A stretch of 60,285 nucleotides of DNA from Anaerolineae bacterium. Lineage in GTDB: Bacteria > Chloroflexota > Anaerolineae > Aggregatilineales > Phototrophicaceae. Positions 25,159 through 34,498 of the stretch are shown one piece after another. The position numbers were made by a program, and so were the translations under genes. The stretch covers positions 59,086-119,370 of the forward strand of contig JALHNT010000023.1 of the NCBI GenBank assembly GCA_022843385.1, given 5' to 3'. How positions within the stretch are numbered: position 1 is the first letter of the stretch; the number at the start of each line of letters is the position of its first letter. A model generated the notes under the pieces. The model was not told the DNA's origin. It searched no databases and saw only the letters and a list, made by a program, of their open reading frames with translations.

Positions 25159-25530
25159 CAGGTCTATCCTTCCACATATTGATTGGTTGTAGCGGGGTGG
25201 TTTCCATAACCGGGAAGGGCGCGCTGCCACGGCCTACTCCGGGGGAGTGCGCCTTGAGCGCCAAGTGGGTGTCACCATTGTGATCCCGATCCCCGGCGCG
25301 GTATCCGGCGCGCTGCTGCCCATTTCAGCCGTTTCCACTCAGGTGGGGCGAACCCACACCCTGTAGGGGCTGCGCCCTGATCCGGTCTGGAACGTACTAC
25401 CTGTTGAGCGCAGCTCAACAGGTAGTGCAAACTATCGCTCGCGGAACACATCCGCCAACTGGAGATGCACCGCTTATGTCCACCATACTACAACTAATCT
25501 TAGAACATTTGTACACCCAATTTTTGGGGG
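25159..25530 (-). other. 372-nt hairpin-containing gap upstream of the SPFH-RT operon
   Basis: No gene is seen. Structures noted: a perfect 14-bp stem with 3-nt loop (25396-25409 with 25413-25426); a 5-bp ACTCC/GGAGT hairpin (25236-25248); a GTAGGGGC..GCCCT palindrome near 25363-25378; and CCCAA/TTGGG near 25516-25529. This is where a promoter and any retron-type non-coding RNA for the downstream SPFH-RT operon would be expected. An RNA gene is a hypothesis only. Confidence 0.4.
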
Positions 25531-26943
25531 TTATGGCGCTGCCCCCTTGCGCTGGTGTACGCTGTCGAATCCTTCCGGCTTGATCGCCACCCGTTCCCCG
25601 GCAAGGAGGCCATGCACCCCGCTTTGACCGGGTTCGGCGCGGCGCGGCGCCTGCCGATCCAGATGCTCAATCATGCCGGCATCGTAGTCCAGCGGCTCAT
25701 CATAGGTGGTGATGTAGCCTTCATAATTGCGCAGCACCACCCGCCCCGGTGCCTGACTGATGAGGTACTGCGGCATGACCGGGATCTTCCCCCCGCCGCC
25801 CGGCGCATCGACCACGTAGGTCGGGACCGCATAGCCGCTGGTGTGTCCGCGCAGCCCCTCGATGATCTCGATGCCTTTGGCGACGGTGGTGCGGAAATGC
25901 CCCGCGCCTTTCACCAGATCACACTGATACAGGTAGTATGGCCGCACCCGGTTGCGTACCAGCTTATGCGCCAGTTCGCGCTGAATGTGAATGCTGTCGT
26001 TGATGCCGGCCAGCAGCACGCTCTGATTGCCCAACGGAACACCGGAGTCGGCCAGCTTCGCCAGCGCCGCGCTCAGTTCAGGCGTGATCTCTTTGGGATG
26101 ATTGATATGGACATTCAGCCACAGCGGATGATAGCGTCGCAGCATGGCGCAGAATTCATCGGTCACACGCTGCGGCAGGAAGACTGGCACGCGCGTCCCG
26201 ATGCGGATGATCTCGATATGCTCAATCGCCCGCAGGCTGCTGAGGATGGTCTCCAGCGTTTTGGGTGCCACGGTCAGCGGATCGCCGCCACTCAGCAACA
26301 CATCGCGCACCTGGGTTGCCCCGCGCAGATAGGCTAACTGCTGCTCGAAATGCGAACGGTTGAAGGTCTGATGCGGGTTGCCAACGATGCGGCTGCGGGT
26401 GCAGTAGCGGCAGTAGCTGGCGCACTGAGTCGTGATGAGCATCAGCACCCGATCCGGGTAGCGATGCACCAGACCTGGCACCGGACTGTGGGCGTCTTCC
26501 GCCAGGCTGTCGGCCTGCATCCCCTCGAAGGCCTCCAGTTCGCGTCCCAGCGGGATCACCTGCCGCCGGATCGGGCAGTGCGGATCGTCGGGATCAATCA
26601 GGCTAGCGAAGTACGGGGTGATATCGACGCGGAACTTGTCATCCGCCGTCAAGCCGGCGATTTCCTCAGTTGTCAGGTGGATGACCTGCGCCAGTTCATC
26701 GACGCTGCTCAGGCGATGACCGAGCTGCCAGCGCCAGTCCTGCCACTGTTCGTCGGGGACAGCCGCCCAGAGCGCGGGACGGGTTGTGTGTGGCTGATGG
26801 ATGGAGGGGACGGGGTTGGCGATCTGAGTCAGGCTATGCGGAGGTTCTTCTGCCGGAATAGACCCAGGTTCTTCATCTGCCGGAGGCGGGCAGTCGGAGG
26901 ATTGAGTCGCGGTTTGAGTCGTCGCGGGACTGTGATGAGACAT
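25531..26943 (-). CDS. kamA: Lysine 2,3-aminomutase (radical SAM, KamA family)
   Basis: A 470-residue radical SAM aminomutase converting L-lysine to beta-lysine with PLP, SAM and a 4Fe-4S cluster. The cluster motif CASYCRYCTRSR is near residue 175 (CxxxCxxC). SGGDPLT, RIGTRVPVFLPQRVT and LWLNVHINHPKEITPE are family hallmarks. GHTSGYAVPTYVVDAPGGGGKIPVMPQYL carries the PLP-binding region. The first 65 residues are a Pro/Thr/Ser-rich extension not typical of the core enzyme. No ablA/ablB or fermentation partner is adjacent, so the product may serve osmoprotection, antibiotic synthesis or EF-P modification (EpmB-like enzymes are shorter). Confidence 0.9.
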   Translation of the reverse strand: MSHHSPATTQTATQSSDCPPPADEEPGSIPAEEPPHSLTQIANPVPSIHQPHTTRPALWAAVPDEQWQDWRWQLGHRLSSVDELAQVIHLTTEEIAGLTADDKFRVDITPYFASLIDPDDPHCPIRRQVIPLGRELEAFEGMQADSLAEDAHSPVPGLVHRYPDRVLMLITTQCASYCRYCTRSRIVGNPHQTFNRSHFEQQLAYLRGATQVRDVLLSGGDPLTVAPKTLETILSSLRAIEHIEIIRIGTRVPVFLPQRVTDEFCAMLRRYHPLWLNVHINHPKEITPELSAALAKLADSGVPLGNQSVLLAGINDSIHIQRELAHKLVRNRVRPYYLYQCDLVKGAGHFRTTVAKGIEIIEGLRGHTSGYAVPTYVVDAPGGGGKIPVMPQYLISQAPGRVVLRNYEGYITTYDEPLDYDAGMIEHLDRQAPRRAEPGQSGVHGLLAGERVAIKPEGFDSVHQRKGAAP

Positions 26944-27129
26944 TTACAATGCGGCTCCCAGCTTAGATTAAACAAAGGATGAAATATTCATCAGACTCGA
27001 TTATAGGTATCGCTAGCATAGCGTCAACGTCTCAAAAAGATTGAAATGTTCGAATCGACTACGATGCTTAAAGATAATGATATTGGTGATCGATAGGCAA
27101 CATCGTTACAGTCTCGACTGCTCCAAGAA

Positions 27130-27552
27130 TCAGTTCGACTGAATGGACTGGTCAATCACCGAAAACCGCAATGCCTCTCGTTCCTGCCCTTGCACTGGTC
27201 CATCTTCCTCTCGCTCGTCATCGGTGGCAGGATCGTTTCTCATCTCCCAAATAGGGGAAATCGAGAAAGCATCTTGATGGGCTGTGTCACTCAAGCTAGT
27301 GATTGTCTCACTTTTGAGGGGGTCTGGCACCGCAAATCCATCCTCAAGCAGATAGTAAATGTATTCAACGGTAGCATCTCTCAATTCGGCTAAGGCATCA
27401 TCCAGCGTAGCACCTTGCGCCATGCAACCATCCAGTTCAGGATGTTCCACCAAAAACACCAATTTCCCGTCCGTCAATTTGTCTCTGGATGTGATAATGG
27501 CATACCCTCTTGACGCAAGTCGTTCTGCCATTGCCAGCCGTTCAGGATTCAT
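27130..27552 (-). CDS. HicB-like antitoxin-family protein
   Basis: A 140-residue protein. Its middle part fits the HicB partial RNase-H fold: VFLVEHPELDGCMAQGATLDDALAELRDATVEYIYYLLEDG. The C-terminal 50 residues are acidic and unmatched. There is no HicA toxin gene on either side, so it is an orphan HicB. ATG 27552 is chosen; TTG 27558 is the alternative. Promoter region and neighbours give no operon. Confidence 0.8.
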   Translation of the reverse strand: MNPERLAMAERLASRGYAIITSRDKLTDGKLVFLVEHPELDGCMAQGATLDDALAELRDATVEYIYYLLEDGFAVPDPLKSETITSLSDTAHQDAFSISPIWEMRNDPATDDEREEDGPVQGQEREALRFSVIDQSIQSN

Positions 27553-27761
27553 CGTCAATATGATCTACTTCACCTGATTTACACCTGCAATACGATCATA
27601 CCAGCGTGGTACATGATTTCAAGAGATTGCGCCGTGAAAGGGCCTCACCATCCAGCCGGATGGGCCTGCCTCGATGTACAATGGTCATGCGCCTACGTAT
27701 GGCGCGATATATCGCAACGTGACCTTTTAAGCATAAGTTAGGTGCTCATAGGGGAGGTCAA

Positions 27762-28136
27762 ATGAATACACCAGCAAAGTTCGCGGCTGGCCGCAACATC
27801 GCCATGAAAGTGCCGCCTCACTTATATGAAGCGACAATTCAGTTTTATCGGGATGTGCTTGGTCTCAAAGAGATTACCAAGCACGCCCCTTCTATCGGCT
27901 TCGAGTTTGGTCCCAACAATCTCTGGATCGACCGTGTTCCCGGGATCAGCCAGGCTGAAATATGGTTAGAAGTGGTCACCAACGATCTTGACGCAGCATC
28001 GGCTCAACTCAATACAGCGGGTGTCGTGCGCTGTGACGAGATTGAGCCATTGCCTGACGGATTCCAAGGATTCTGGGTGTCAAGTCCAGCATCAATTATT
28101 CATCTCGTATGCACAGAGAGCCAGTCGTGGGACTAA
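27762..28136 (+). CDS. VOC-family (glyoxalase/dioxygenase-like) protein
   Basis: A 124-residue vicinal-oxygen-chelate protein. Visible: MKVPPHLYEATIQFYRDVLGLKEITKH (first beta-alpha-beta half), FEFGPNNLWIDRV, IWLEVVTNDLDAASAQLNTAGVVRCDEIEPLPDGFQGFWVSSPASIIHLV (second half with the terminal strand). The ribosome-binding site GGGGAGG lies well placed before ATG 27762. Metal-ligand residues cannot be assigned with certainty. Single-copy VOC proteins of this kind include glyoxalase-like and antibiotic-binding proteins. Confidence 0.85.
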   Translation: MNTPAKFAAGRNIAMKVPPHLYEATIQFYRDVLGLKEITKHAPSIGFEFGPNNLWIDRVPGISQAEIWLEVVTNDLDAASAQLNTAGVVRCDEIEPLPDGFQGFWVSSPASIIHLVCTESQSWD

Positions 28137-28205
28137 CCGAATCTGACATTAGCGAGTCTTGACTATCAAGATTCTGTTGATGATGCGGCAGAATAGGGGG
28201 AAAGG

Positions 28206-28230
28206 TAGGGGCGATTCGCAGACCGCCCCT
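28206..28230. repeat. GTAGGGGCG-type palindrome
   Basis: TAGGGGCGATTCGCAGACCGCCCCT is an imperfect copy of the palindrome at 23261-23284, between the VOC gene and the ABC exporter stop. Confidence 0.7.
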
Positions 28231-28248
28231 CAGCAAAACTGGATTGAA

Positions 28249-30078
28249 TTACCCCACCACCGCGCCCAGCCGTTCGTCCGGCCGGGTGTTCAGATACTCC
28301 AGGCTTTGGTGGCGGAAGTAGGTGTTGTACAGTTCAGCGTAATGCCCGCCCTGTGCCAGCAGCGCCTCATGATTCCCTTCTTCGATGATCTCGCCCTGCC
28401 GCAGCACGATGATACGGTCGGCGTTCTTCACCGTCGAGAGGCGATGGGCGATCACAATCGAGGTGCGGTGTTCCAGCACCACATCCAGCCCCTCCTGAAT
28501 CAGCGCCTCGGTCAGTGGATCGATGCTGGCGGTGGCTTCGTCCAGGATGAAGATCGACGGGTTTTGCAACAACACCCGCGCCAACGACACCAGCTGCCGC
28601 TGCCCCATCGAGAGGTTGCCACCGCGTTCGCCGACGGGAGTATCGAGGCCGTTGGGCAGCGTATCAATCCAGTCGCCTTCCGCCACCGTGCGGGCGGCGC
28701 GGCGTACCTCGTCATCAGTGGCAGCCGGCTTGCCATAGCGGATATTCTCCATCACCGTGCCATCGAACAGGAAGGGCGACTGGGTCACCACCCCCAACCG
28801 TGAACGGTAATCGCTCAGGTCCAGGGTGCGGATGTCGTGACCGTCGATCAGCAGTTGACCTTCCTGGAACTCGTAGAAGCGGGCGATCAGCTTGCCGATG
28901 CTCGACTTGCCCGACCCGGTATGCCCGACCAGCGCCAGCGTCTCGCCGGCATGGATGGTCAGCGAGAAGTCTTGCAGTACCGGCTCCTCCGGCTTGTAGC
29001 GGAAGTTCATGCGCTCGAAGCGGATCTCGCCTTGAATAGCCGGCAGCTTGCGACTGTCGGTCTGCACCACCTTCGGCTCGGCGTCGATCAGGGCGAAGAC
29101 CCGTTCGCCCGCCGCCAGCCCCAACTGGAACTGACTCCAGAACGAGGCGATGCTGGTCAGCGGGAACCAGAACAGCGCCAACCCCTGAATGAACAGGTAC
29201 CACTCGCCGGCGGTCAGCGTGCCGGCCTGCGCCGTCAGCCCACCGAAGTACACCAGCGCTGCCGTGCCGAAGCCGGAGAGCAGGTTGAGGATGGGGAAGA
29301 TGCTGCTGAAGGTGTAGCCGGTGAGCAGGTTGACCTGATACGACTGCTTGTTCACATTCAGGAACTCATCGTAAATCGTCTGTTCCTGGCGGAAGGCTTT
29401 GGCGATGGCGATGCCGCTGACCGTCTCCTGAATGTGCGAGCTGACGACGGCGTTCACCCGGCGCGAGCGCGTCACCGTGTCGCGGGCGATCCGGCGGAAG
29501 GCCAGCGCCGTGATGACGATGAAGGGGGCCAGCGCCAGCGTGATGAGCGTGAGCTGGATGTTGACCAGGAACAGATAGCCGATCAGGAAGATGATAAGCA
29601 GAATCTGGCTCATCAGATCGATCACCAGACCGACCACCTGCGAAAAGGCCTGCGTGTCGCTGGTGACGCGGCTGACGATCTTGCCGGAGACGAACTGATC
29701 GTAGAACGACAGATCGCGCTTCAGCACCGCGTCGAAGGCATCCTCGCGCAGCTTGAGCGTCACGTTGCCGATGGCCGCCGCCGATACCCACTGGCGGATA
29801 GCATTGAACACCCAGCCCAACACCCCCAGCACCACGATCACCGCCGTGATGGTCAGCAGCACCGCCTGCGACGAGTCCACCTGCAATTGATCGAGCGCAC
29901 TCGAAATGTAGATCGGCAGCGCCGTGTTCGCCACCGAGGTCAATGTGATGGCGACCGCTACCGCCAGCATCCGCCCGGCCTGGGGACGGAAGTAATTGAC
30001 GATTCGTTTGACCAGCACCTTGTCGCCATACTGACGGTCATACGCCTCGGCATCGAGGCCATCCATAATGAAGCCCAT
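28249..30078 (-). CDS. ABC exporter half-transporter with canonical ATP site
   Basis: A 609-residue fused transmembrane/ATPase subunit. Six membrane helices in the first 330 residues are followed by the ATPase domain: Walker A GHTGSGKSS (about residue 388), Q-loop VVTQSPFLFDG, signature LSMGQRQ, Walker B FILDEATASID with catalytic Glu, and H-loop IVIAHRLSTV. It pairs with the upstream half-transporter 30224-32023, whose Walker B Glu is replaced, the typical heterodimeric multidrug or lipid exporter design. The start ATG 30078 follows GGGAGAGC. Confidence 0.93.
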   Translation of the reverse strand: MGFIMDGLDAEAYDRQYGDKVLVKRIVNYFRPQAGRMLAVAVAITLTSVANTALPIYISSALDQLQVDSSQAVLLTITAVIVVLGVLGWVFNAIRQWVSAAAIGNVTLKLREDAFDAVLKRDLSFYDQFVSGKIVSRVTSDTQAFSQVVGLVIDLMSQILLIIFLIGYLFLVNIQLTLITLALAPFIVITALAFRRIARDTVTRSRRVNAVVSSHIQETVSGIAIAKAFRQEQTIYDEFLNVNKQSYQVNLLTGYTFSSIFPILNLLSGFGTAALVYFGGLTAQAGTLTAGEWYLFIQGLALFWFPLTSIASFWSQFQLGLAAGERVFALIDAEPKVVQTDSRKLPAIQGEIRFERMNFRYKPEEPVLQDFSLTIHAGETLALVGHTGSGKSSIGKLIARFYEFQEGQLLIDGHDIRTLDLSDYRSRLGVVTQSPFLFDGTVMENIRYGKPAATDDEVRRAARTVAEGDWIDTLPNGLDTPVGERGGNLSMGQRQLVSLARVLLQNPSIFILDEATASIDPLTEALIQEGLDVVLEHRTSIVIAHRLSTVKNADRIIVLRQGEIIEEGNHEALLAQGGHYAELYNTYFRHQSLEYLNTRPDERLGAVVG

Positions 30079-30223
30079 CGTTCATGCTCTCCCGTTTAGG
30101 GTAAGGTCTGTTCAGCTATTGTGGTGGACTGTTCATAACCGGTCATAACCCATGCCAACTGTTATGAGCAGTCCTGATTTGATCGAACAACTAACAACGA
30201 ACAACCAGGAACTAGCAACTGGG

Positions 30224-32023
30224 CTATGCCCCTGCCGCCGGGCTCACGGCCAGCGCCGGCAGCGCCTGGTCATAACGGGCGAAGATGCGCCGGTACTGCG
30301 GCGAGATTCGCAGCAGCTCCTCATGCCCACCGACGGCGATCAGCTTGCCGCCTTCCAGCAGCAGGATGTGATCCGCCCAGCGAATCTGTGACAGGCGATG
30401 GGTGATGAGCAGCGTCGTCCGCCCTTGCTGCGCCCGCCGGATGGCCTTCTGAATCTCATCCTCGGTGGCGCTGTCGATGGCGCTGGTCGAGTCATCCAGG
30501 ATCAGGATGCGCGGATTGCTAAGGAAGGCGCGCGCCAGAGCGATGCGCTGCCGCTGCCCGCCGGAAAGCGTCACGCCGCGTTCGCCAACTTCGGTCTCAT
30601 AACCTTTGGCGAAGGACTGGATGAAGGTGTGCGCCTGGGCTTCTTTCGCCGCCTGTTCGATCTGCTCCTGCGGTGTGTTGGGTGCGCCGAACGCGATGTT
30701 CTCCGCCACCGTCCGCGAGAACAGGAATACATCCTGCTCGATCTTGGAGATCTGCGAGCGCAGCGCCGTCAGGTTCCAGTCGCGCACATCGATGCCATCG
30801 ATCAGCACCCGCCCGCCGGTGACATCGTAGGTACGGTTGATGAGTTCGGTCAGCGTGCTTTTGCCCGATCCGGTCTGCCCCACAATCGCCACCGTCTCGC
30901 CCGGTTTGACATGGAACGAGATGTTCTCCAGCACGCCGCCATCCTCGAAGCCGAAGCTGACATTCTCGAAGATGATCTCGCCTTGCATCGGTCGGTCATG
31001 GCCGGCGGCGTTCTCATCCATCTCGGCTTCGGTGTTGATGATCTTCAGGATGCGCCGGGCGCTGGCGACGCCCAACTGCACCAGCGAGAAGGAGAAGATC
31101 GAGATGAAGATCGGGAAGCGCAGCGCCCCCAGCAGCCCCATCAGCGCGATGATCTCCGGGATGGTCACCCGGTTCTGTTGATACAGCAGCATCGAATGCA
31201 GGAAGCCCAGCCCCAGCGCAAAGCCGTAGAACAGCATCGGCAGGTAACTGGCTTCGATCTGCCCCTGTTTGGCGAAGGTGTCGCGGTAGCGCCGCGCATT
31301 CTTGTAGAACTTGCCCCGCTCAAACACTTCCTGAGCGCTGGCCTTCACCACCTCGATGCCGGAGATGGTCTCTTCCAGCCCAGCGTTCATCATGCCGAAG
31401 GCTTCGCGCTGGCTGTCCACCACCGGGTTCAGCCGCCGCGAGTAATTCCGCACCGTGACGATATAGACGGCGATGAAGATCAGCGGCACCAGCAGCATCT
31501 CCGGCTCAATCGTCGCCATCCACAGCAGCGGTACCGTCAGCCCCAGGACGATCTCGGCGATGAACAGCACGCCGGGGTTAATCATGAAGTTCATTTGCTT
31601 CATATCATCGGTGGCGCGCGCCATGATGTCGCCCACCCGCTGCCGGTTGTGGAAGGTCTGGCTCTTGCCCAGCAGGCTGATGTAGAGTTCTTCGCGCGAG
31701 TCGCGTTCCAACCGCTGCGCGATGGTCTCAATCGACAGGTTGCCCGCCAGCGCCGAGAGGCTATCCAGGCACAGCACAAACAACACCGCCAGCCCGATGC
31801 TGACCAGATTGTTGACCGATGAAGGATTGAGGATGGCTTCGGCGGCCTGACCGATCAGCACCCGCCCGTAGGAGAACGAGAACCACGCGCTGATGTAAAA
31901 GCAGACCGTCCCGATGAGCAGCAGCTTGTAGCGCCACATATGAGAGAATATCCAGCGTACCGCGCTGCGCCGGTCATAGCGATAGCTGTCGGCTACCGTG
32001 AACTCGCTGCGTTCAACCGCCAT
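30224..32023 (-). CDS. ABC exporter half-transporter with degenerate ATP site
   Basis: A 599-residue exporter subunit: six membrane helices, then Walker A GQTGSGKST, signature LSGGQRQRIALARAFL and Walker B ILILDDSTSAID, where the catalytic Glu is Asp. That change marks the non-hydrolysing site of heterodimeric exporters. The start ATG 32023 follows AAGGGAGGGG. A 145-base gap holding a repeat run separates it from its partner, so both could be transcribed together. The substrate is not predictable. Confidence 0.93.
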   Translation of the reverse strand: MAVERSEFTVADSYRYDRRSAVRWIFSHMWRYKLLLIGTVCFYISAWFSFSYGRVLIGQAAEAILNPSSVNNLVSIGLAVLFVLCLDSLSALAGNLSIETIAQRLERDSREELYISLLGKSQTFHNRQRVGDIMARATDDMKQMNFMINPGVLFIAEIVLGLTVPLLWMATIEPEMLLVPLIFIAVYIVTVRNYSRRLNPVVDSQREAFGMMNAGLEETISGIEVVKASAQEVFERGKFYKNARRYRDTFAKQGQIEASYLPMLFYGFALGLGFLHSMLLYQQNRVTIPEIIALMGLLGALRFPIFISIFSFSLVQLGVASARRILKIINTEAEMDENAAGHDRPMQGEIIFENVSFGFEDGGVLENISFHVKPGETVAIVGQTGSGKSTLTELINRTYDVTGGRVLIDGIDVRDWNLTALRSQISKIEQDVFLFSRTVAENIAFGAPNTPQEQIEQAAKEAQAHTFIQSFAKGYETEVGERGVTLSGGQRQRIALARAFLSNPRILILDDSTSAIDSATEDEIQKAIRRAQQGRTTLLITHRLSQIRWADHILLLEGGKLIAVGGHEELLRISPQYRRIFARYDQALPALAVSPAAGA

Positions 32024-32296
32024 GCGTCCCCTCCCTTGTGTATCGACTCGACTCAGTCATTGTAGTCGAACATGCGTTCATTTGCCAGAGCCAGATTGCC
32101 AATTGTAGTCCACATTATGGCACGTTGTGAACCCTCAGGAACTCCGTCAAAAGGCTGAGATTGGTGCTATGTTACTCTCTTGGATTGGTGGAACAGATGA
32201 GTGGCTCCGTTGAAATTGCCTGTTTAACTCGTTTATCATGAACCACGTTCAAGATGTGGGTTGGACTCTATTCTCCAGCCCATAAAAGGAGTTGCC

Positions 32297-33325
32297 ATGA
32301 AGCAGGTGTCAAAACGAAAATTGGCGTTAGTGGTATTGGTTTTCGTGTTTGCAGGTTCAATCTGGTTTGCCTATTCACACCCTAGACCAGTGGCAGAGAC
32401 TTCTCTTTCTCAATTGGGGCTACCACAAACCGCTGGAATTGAGACGGTGACGTTCTATCCTGATGGTCAGATTCTGGCATTGTCAGCCGGAGATTTGTAT
32501 GGACTTTGTGCAGTCTTACTGTTAGACGTTGATGACTTGCGCCCCATTCAATCAATCGATACGTGTCGCTCGGATATGCTTCACCCTATGCGGGCAGAAC
32601 AATTGGCGATCAGCCCTGATGGACGCATCATGGTAATGGCTTCATCCACAGATGAGACTATCGTATTCATCGATCTTCAAGATGGGCGGATGACAATGAC
32701 TCAGCGTATTCAATCAATTGGCACAGATGTCAGATCAATTGGATGGAGCCCAATGGGGAATATCATCGCGATTGGAACAGAAGACAACCATGTCAGGCTT
32801 TGGGATGTTCATACTGAAAACTTTTCCCATCTCCTGATGGGGCTTGGCTCAAGCCTTATGTGTATGAGCTTCAGTGCTGATGGGCAGTACATCATGGTTG
32901 GAGACTATAGTGGACAGATTGTTGTCTGGGATACGCAATCTGGAGAGCAATTGAGCAAGTTTAATGGGCATTCCGACGGAGTCACAAGCTGTGATTTCAA
33001 TCCTCTTGACCCTAATCAAGCCCTTACCTCCAGTTTTGATCATTATGTGCGGTTTTGGAATGTTTTGGATGGTCAGATGCTGGCTGAACGGAATTTTGGT
33101 GGCTTTGTTGTCTCCGCCTCCTTCAACTTTGACGGGCGCTTGTTTCAAGCAGGAACATGGTTTAAGGATACCGTGTCGGTGCAGAGAACCTCGGATTGGC
33201 ATCGTGAATTTGAGATTGTGCATAGCTTACCTCAGCATGGTCACTTGAACTCTTCCTTTTTTAGCCCAATTTCAAATCTGCTGCTTTCTTGGGCTGGGGG
33301 ATCCATTAGACTATGGAGATTGTGA
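32297..33325 (+). CDS. Membrane-anchored WD40-repeat protein
   Basis: About 342 residues, AT-richer than neighbouring housekeeping genes. The N-terminus KRKLALVVLVFVFAGSIWFAYS is a membrane anchor or uncleaved signal. The rest contains beta-propeller repeats with WD-type endings: SIGWSPMGNIIAIGTEDNHVRLWDVH, MSFSADGQYIMVGDYSGQIVVWDTQ, SCDFNPLDPNQALTSSFDHYVRFWNV, and a final SNLLLSWAGGSIRLWRL. The ATG at 32297 follows AAAGGAG. It lies at the left edge of the RHS-remnant island; whether it is island cargo is unclear. Confidence 0.85.
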   Translation: MKQVSKRKLALVVLVFVFAGSIWFAYSHPRPVAETSLSQLGLPQTAGIETVTFYPDGQILALSAGDLYGLCAVLLLDVDDLRPIQSIDTCRSDMLHPMRAEQLAISPDGRIMVMASSTDETIVFIDLQDGRMTMTQRIQSIGTDVRSIGWSPMGNIIAIGTEDNHVRLWDVHTENFSHLLMGLGSSLMCMSFSADGQYIMVGDYSGQIVVWDTQSGEQLSKFNGHSDGVTSCDFNPLDPNQALTSSFDHYVRFWNVLDGQMLAERNFGGFVVSASFNFDGRLFQAGTWFKDTVSVQRTSDWHREFEIVHSLPQHGHLNSSFFSPISNLLLSWAGGSIRLWRL

Positions 33326-33438
33326 AACACATTCAAGAACATCTATCGAACTTGCTACTCCATTCCCAATCGTGTTTACGCGACAACATTCGGTTATGTT
33401 CGATGTTCTTTAGTTAGGACCATTTATTCTAGACACGC

Positions 33439-33519
33439 AACCTGACCCACGACGGGACGAACGCCACCACCTAGGATCGCGCCAACCGTATGCTGGCGAT
33501 GTGCGGTTTATGGAGGTAA
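33439..33519 (+). pseudogene. RHS/YD-repeat remnant 1
   Basis: Read in one frame, this segment gives NLTHDGTNATT-stop-DRANRMLAM then a stop at 33517. The order NLTxDGTN..YDxANRL is the YD-repeat consensus, with TAG replacing the expected Tyr codon TAC. It is a fragment of an RHS/YD-repeat protein with no start, 41 bases before the HEAT-repeat gene. Confidence 0.7.
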
Positions 33520-33559
33520 TTATTCTCTTTAGAGAGGATAGAGTGTTACGAAGGATAAA

Positions 33560-34327
33560 ATGTCACCACAAGAAGAACTTGAATATCTGTTTCAACAGCT
33601 CATCCGGGACGATGGAATGCGTGCGCCCCATATCGAAAAACAGGTGACGCAGTTTGTGATCGATAATCAGCAACACATTGACATCGAATTGATCAAGCGC
33701 AATCTGCGTAACAGTAACCCATATCTTCGTGAGATAGCTTGTCGTTTGTTCAAGGTCATCAAGGCCACCGATGCGGTGCAATCGCTAATCGATGTATTGT
33801 GGCTGGATGATGACTATGATGTGCGAGCTGCAGCGGCGGACGCGCTGGGGCATATCGGGGATATTTCGGCTTTAGAGCCGCTCCAACGATACCTTGAAAA
33901 GCCGTTGGCGTCTCAACTGGAGATTCCGACTTACGAATTCGTATCTGGTGCCATTCTCATGCTGGATGATCCCTCAGTTCCACAACTCCTGATTTCAATC
34001 ATAGGCAGGTCATACGGCGAAATGGATTCCGAATTGCACAATATGCGTGAGCTTCTCCTGGATGACATGATCCAGAAATGGGGAACACGTTGTTGTGGTC
34101 TTCTCTTTGAAGGTCTTGAAAAAATAGACACAGATTCCAGTGACAGCGTGTATGAACATATTGATAGAAAAACATCCATTCAGATCAGGATTTTGTATAG
34201 ATTAGCGATGCTTCAATGTCCTGGTACGCTGGATAGATTGCGCATGAATCTTGATCACACCGATTCAGATATGCGGGAAGCCTGTGCCGAAATCATTGAA
34301 CGATACTTCAAAAATGTGTCGCATTAG
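33560..34327 (+). CDS. HEAT-repeat protein, possible immunity-type cargo
   Basis: A 255-residue soluble all-helical protein. HEAT/PBS-lyase-like repeats are visible as NSNPYLREIACRLFKVIKATDAVQSLIDVL, DYDVRAAAADALGHIGDISALEPLQRYL and HTDSDMREACAEIIERYF. AT-rich, with ATG 33560 (AAGGATAAA upstream). It lies between two RHS/YD-repeat remnants, where intact RHS loci carry immunity genes. HEAT-type proteins have been described among immunity proteins (family knowledge), but no cognate toxin is in the window, so the role is conjecture. Confidence 0.85.
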   Translation: MSPQEELEYLFQQLIRDDGMRAPHIEKQVTQFVIDNQQHIDIELIKRNLRNSNPYLREIACRLFKVIKATDAVQSLIDVLWLDDDYDVRAAAADALGHIGDISALEPLQRYLEKPLASQLEIPTYEFVSGAILMLDDPSVPQLLISIIGRSYGEMDSELHNMRELLLDDMIQKWGTRCCGLLFEGLEKIDTDSSDSVYEHIDRKTSIQIRILYRLAMLQCPGTLDRLRMNLDHTDSDMREACAEIIERYFKNVSH

Positions 34328-34335
34328 TTGAGGTA

Positions 34336-34470
34336 TACTCGGATCGCGTCAACCGGATGCTGTCGATGGGCGGGGCGAGCTACCAGTACGACGGCGCAGG
34401 CCGCCGGGTGCAGCAGACCCTCGGTGCGACCATCACCCAATCAACCCGAATCCCGCTCCCTCAACCCTGA
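34336..34470 (+). pseudogene. RHS/YD-repeat remnant 2
   Basis: Forty-four codons remain open up to TGA 34468-34470, beginning YSDRVNRMLSMGGASYQYDG and continuing AGRRVQQTLGATITQ. This is the classical end of the RHS core (YxYDGxGRRV). It starts 8 bases after the HEAT gene stop and has no start codon of its own. The last seven codons (ending PLPQP) are shared with remnant 3. Confidence 0.85.
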
Positions 34471-34498
34471 TTAGGTAATTTTTGGCTGGAGTAAACCA

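Noticed and set aside
25396..25426. Perfect hairpin as a rho-independent terminator
   Set aside because: No T-run follows on either strand; kept as a structured element instead.
28837..31822. Long plus-strand open frames opposite both ABC genes
   Set aside because: His/Gln/Arg-rich shadow proteins antisense to well-supported ABC exporters.
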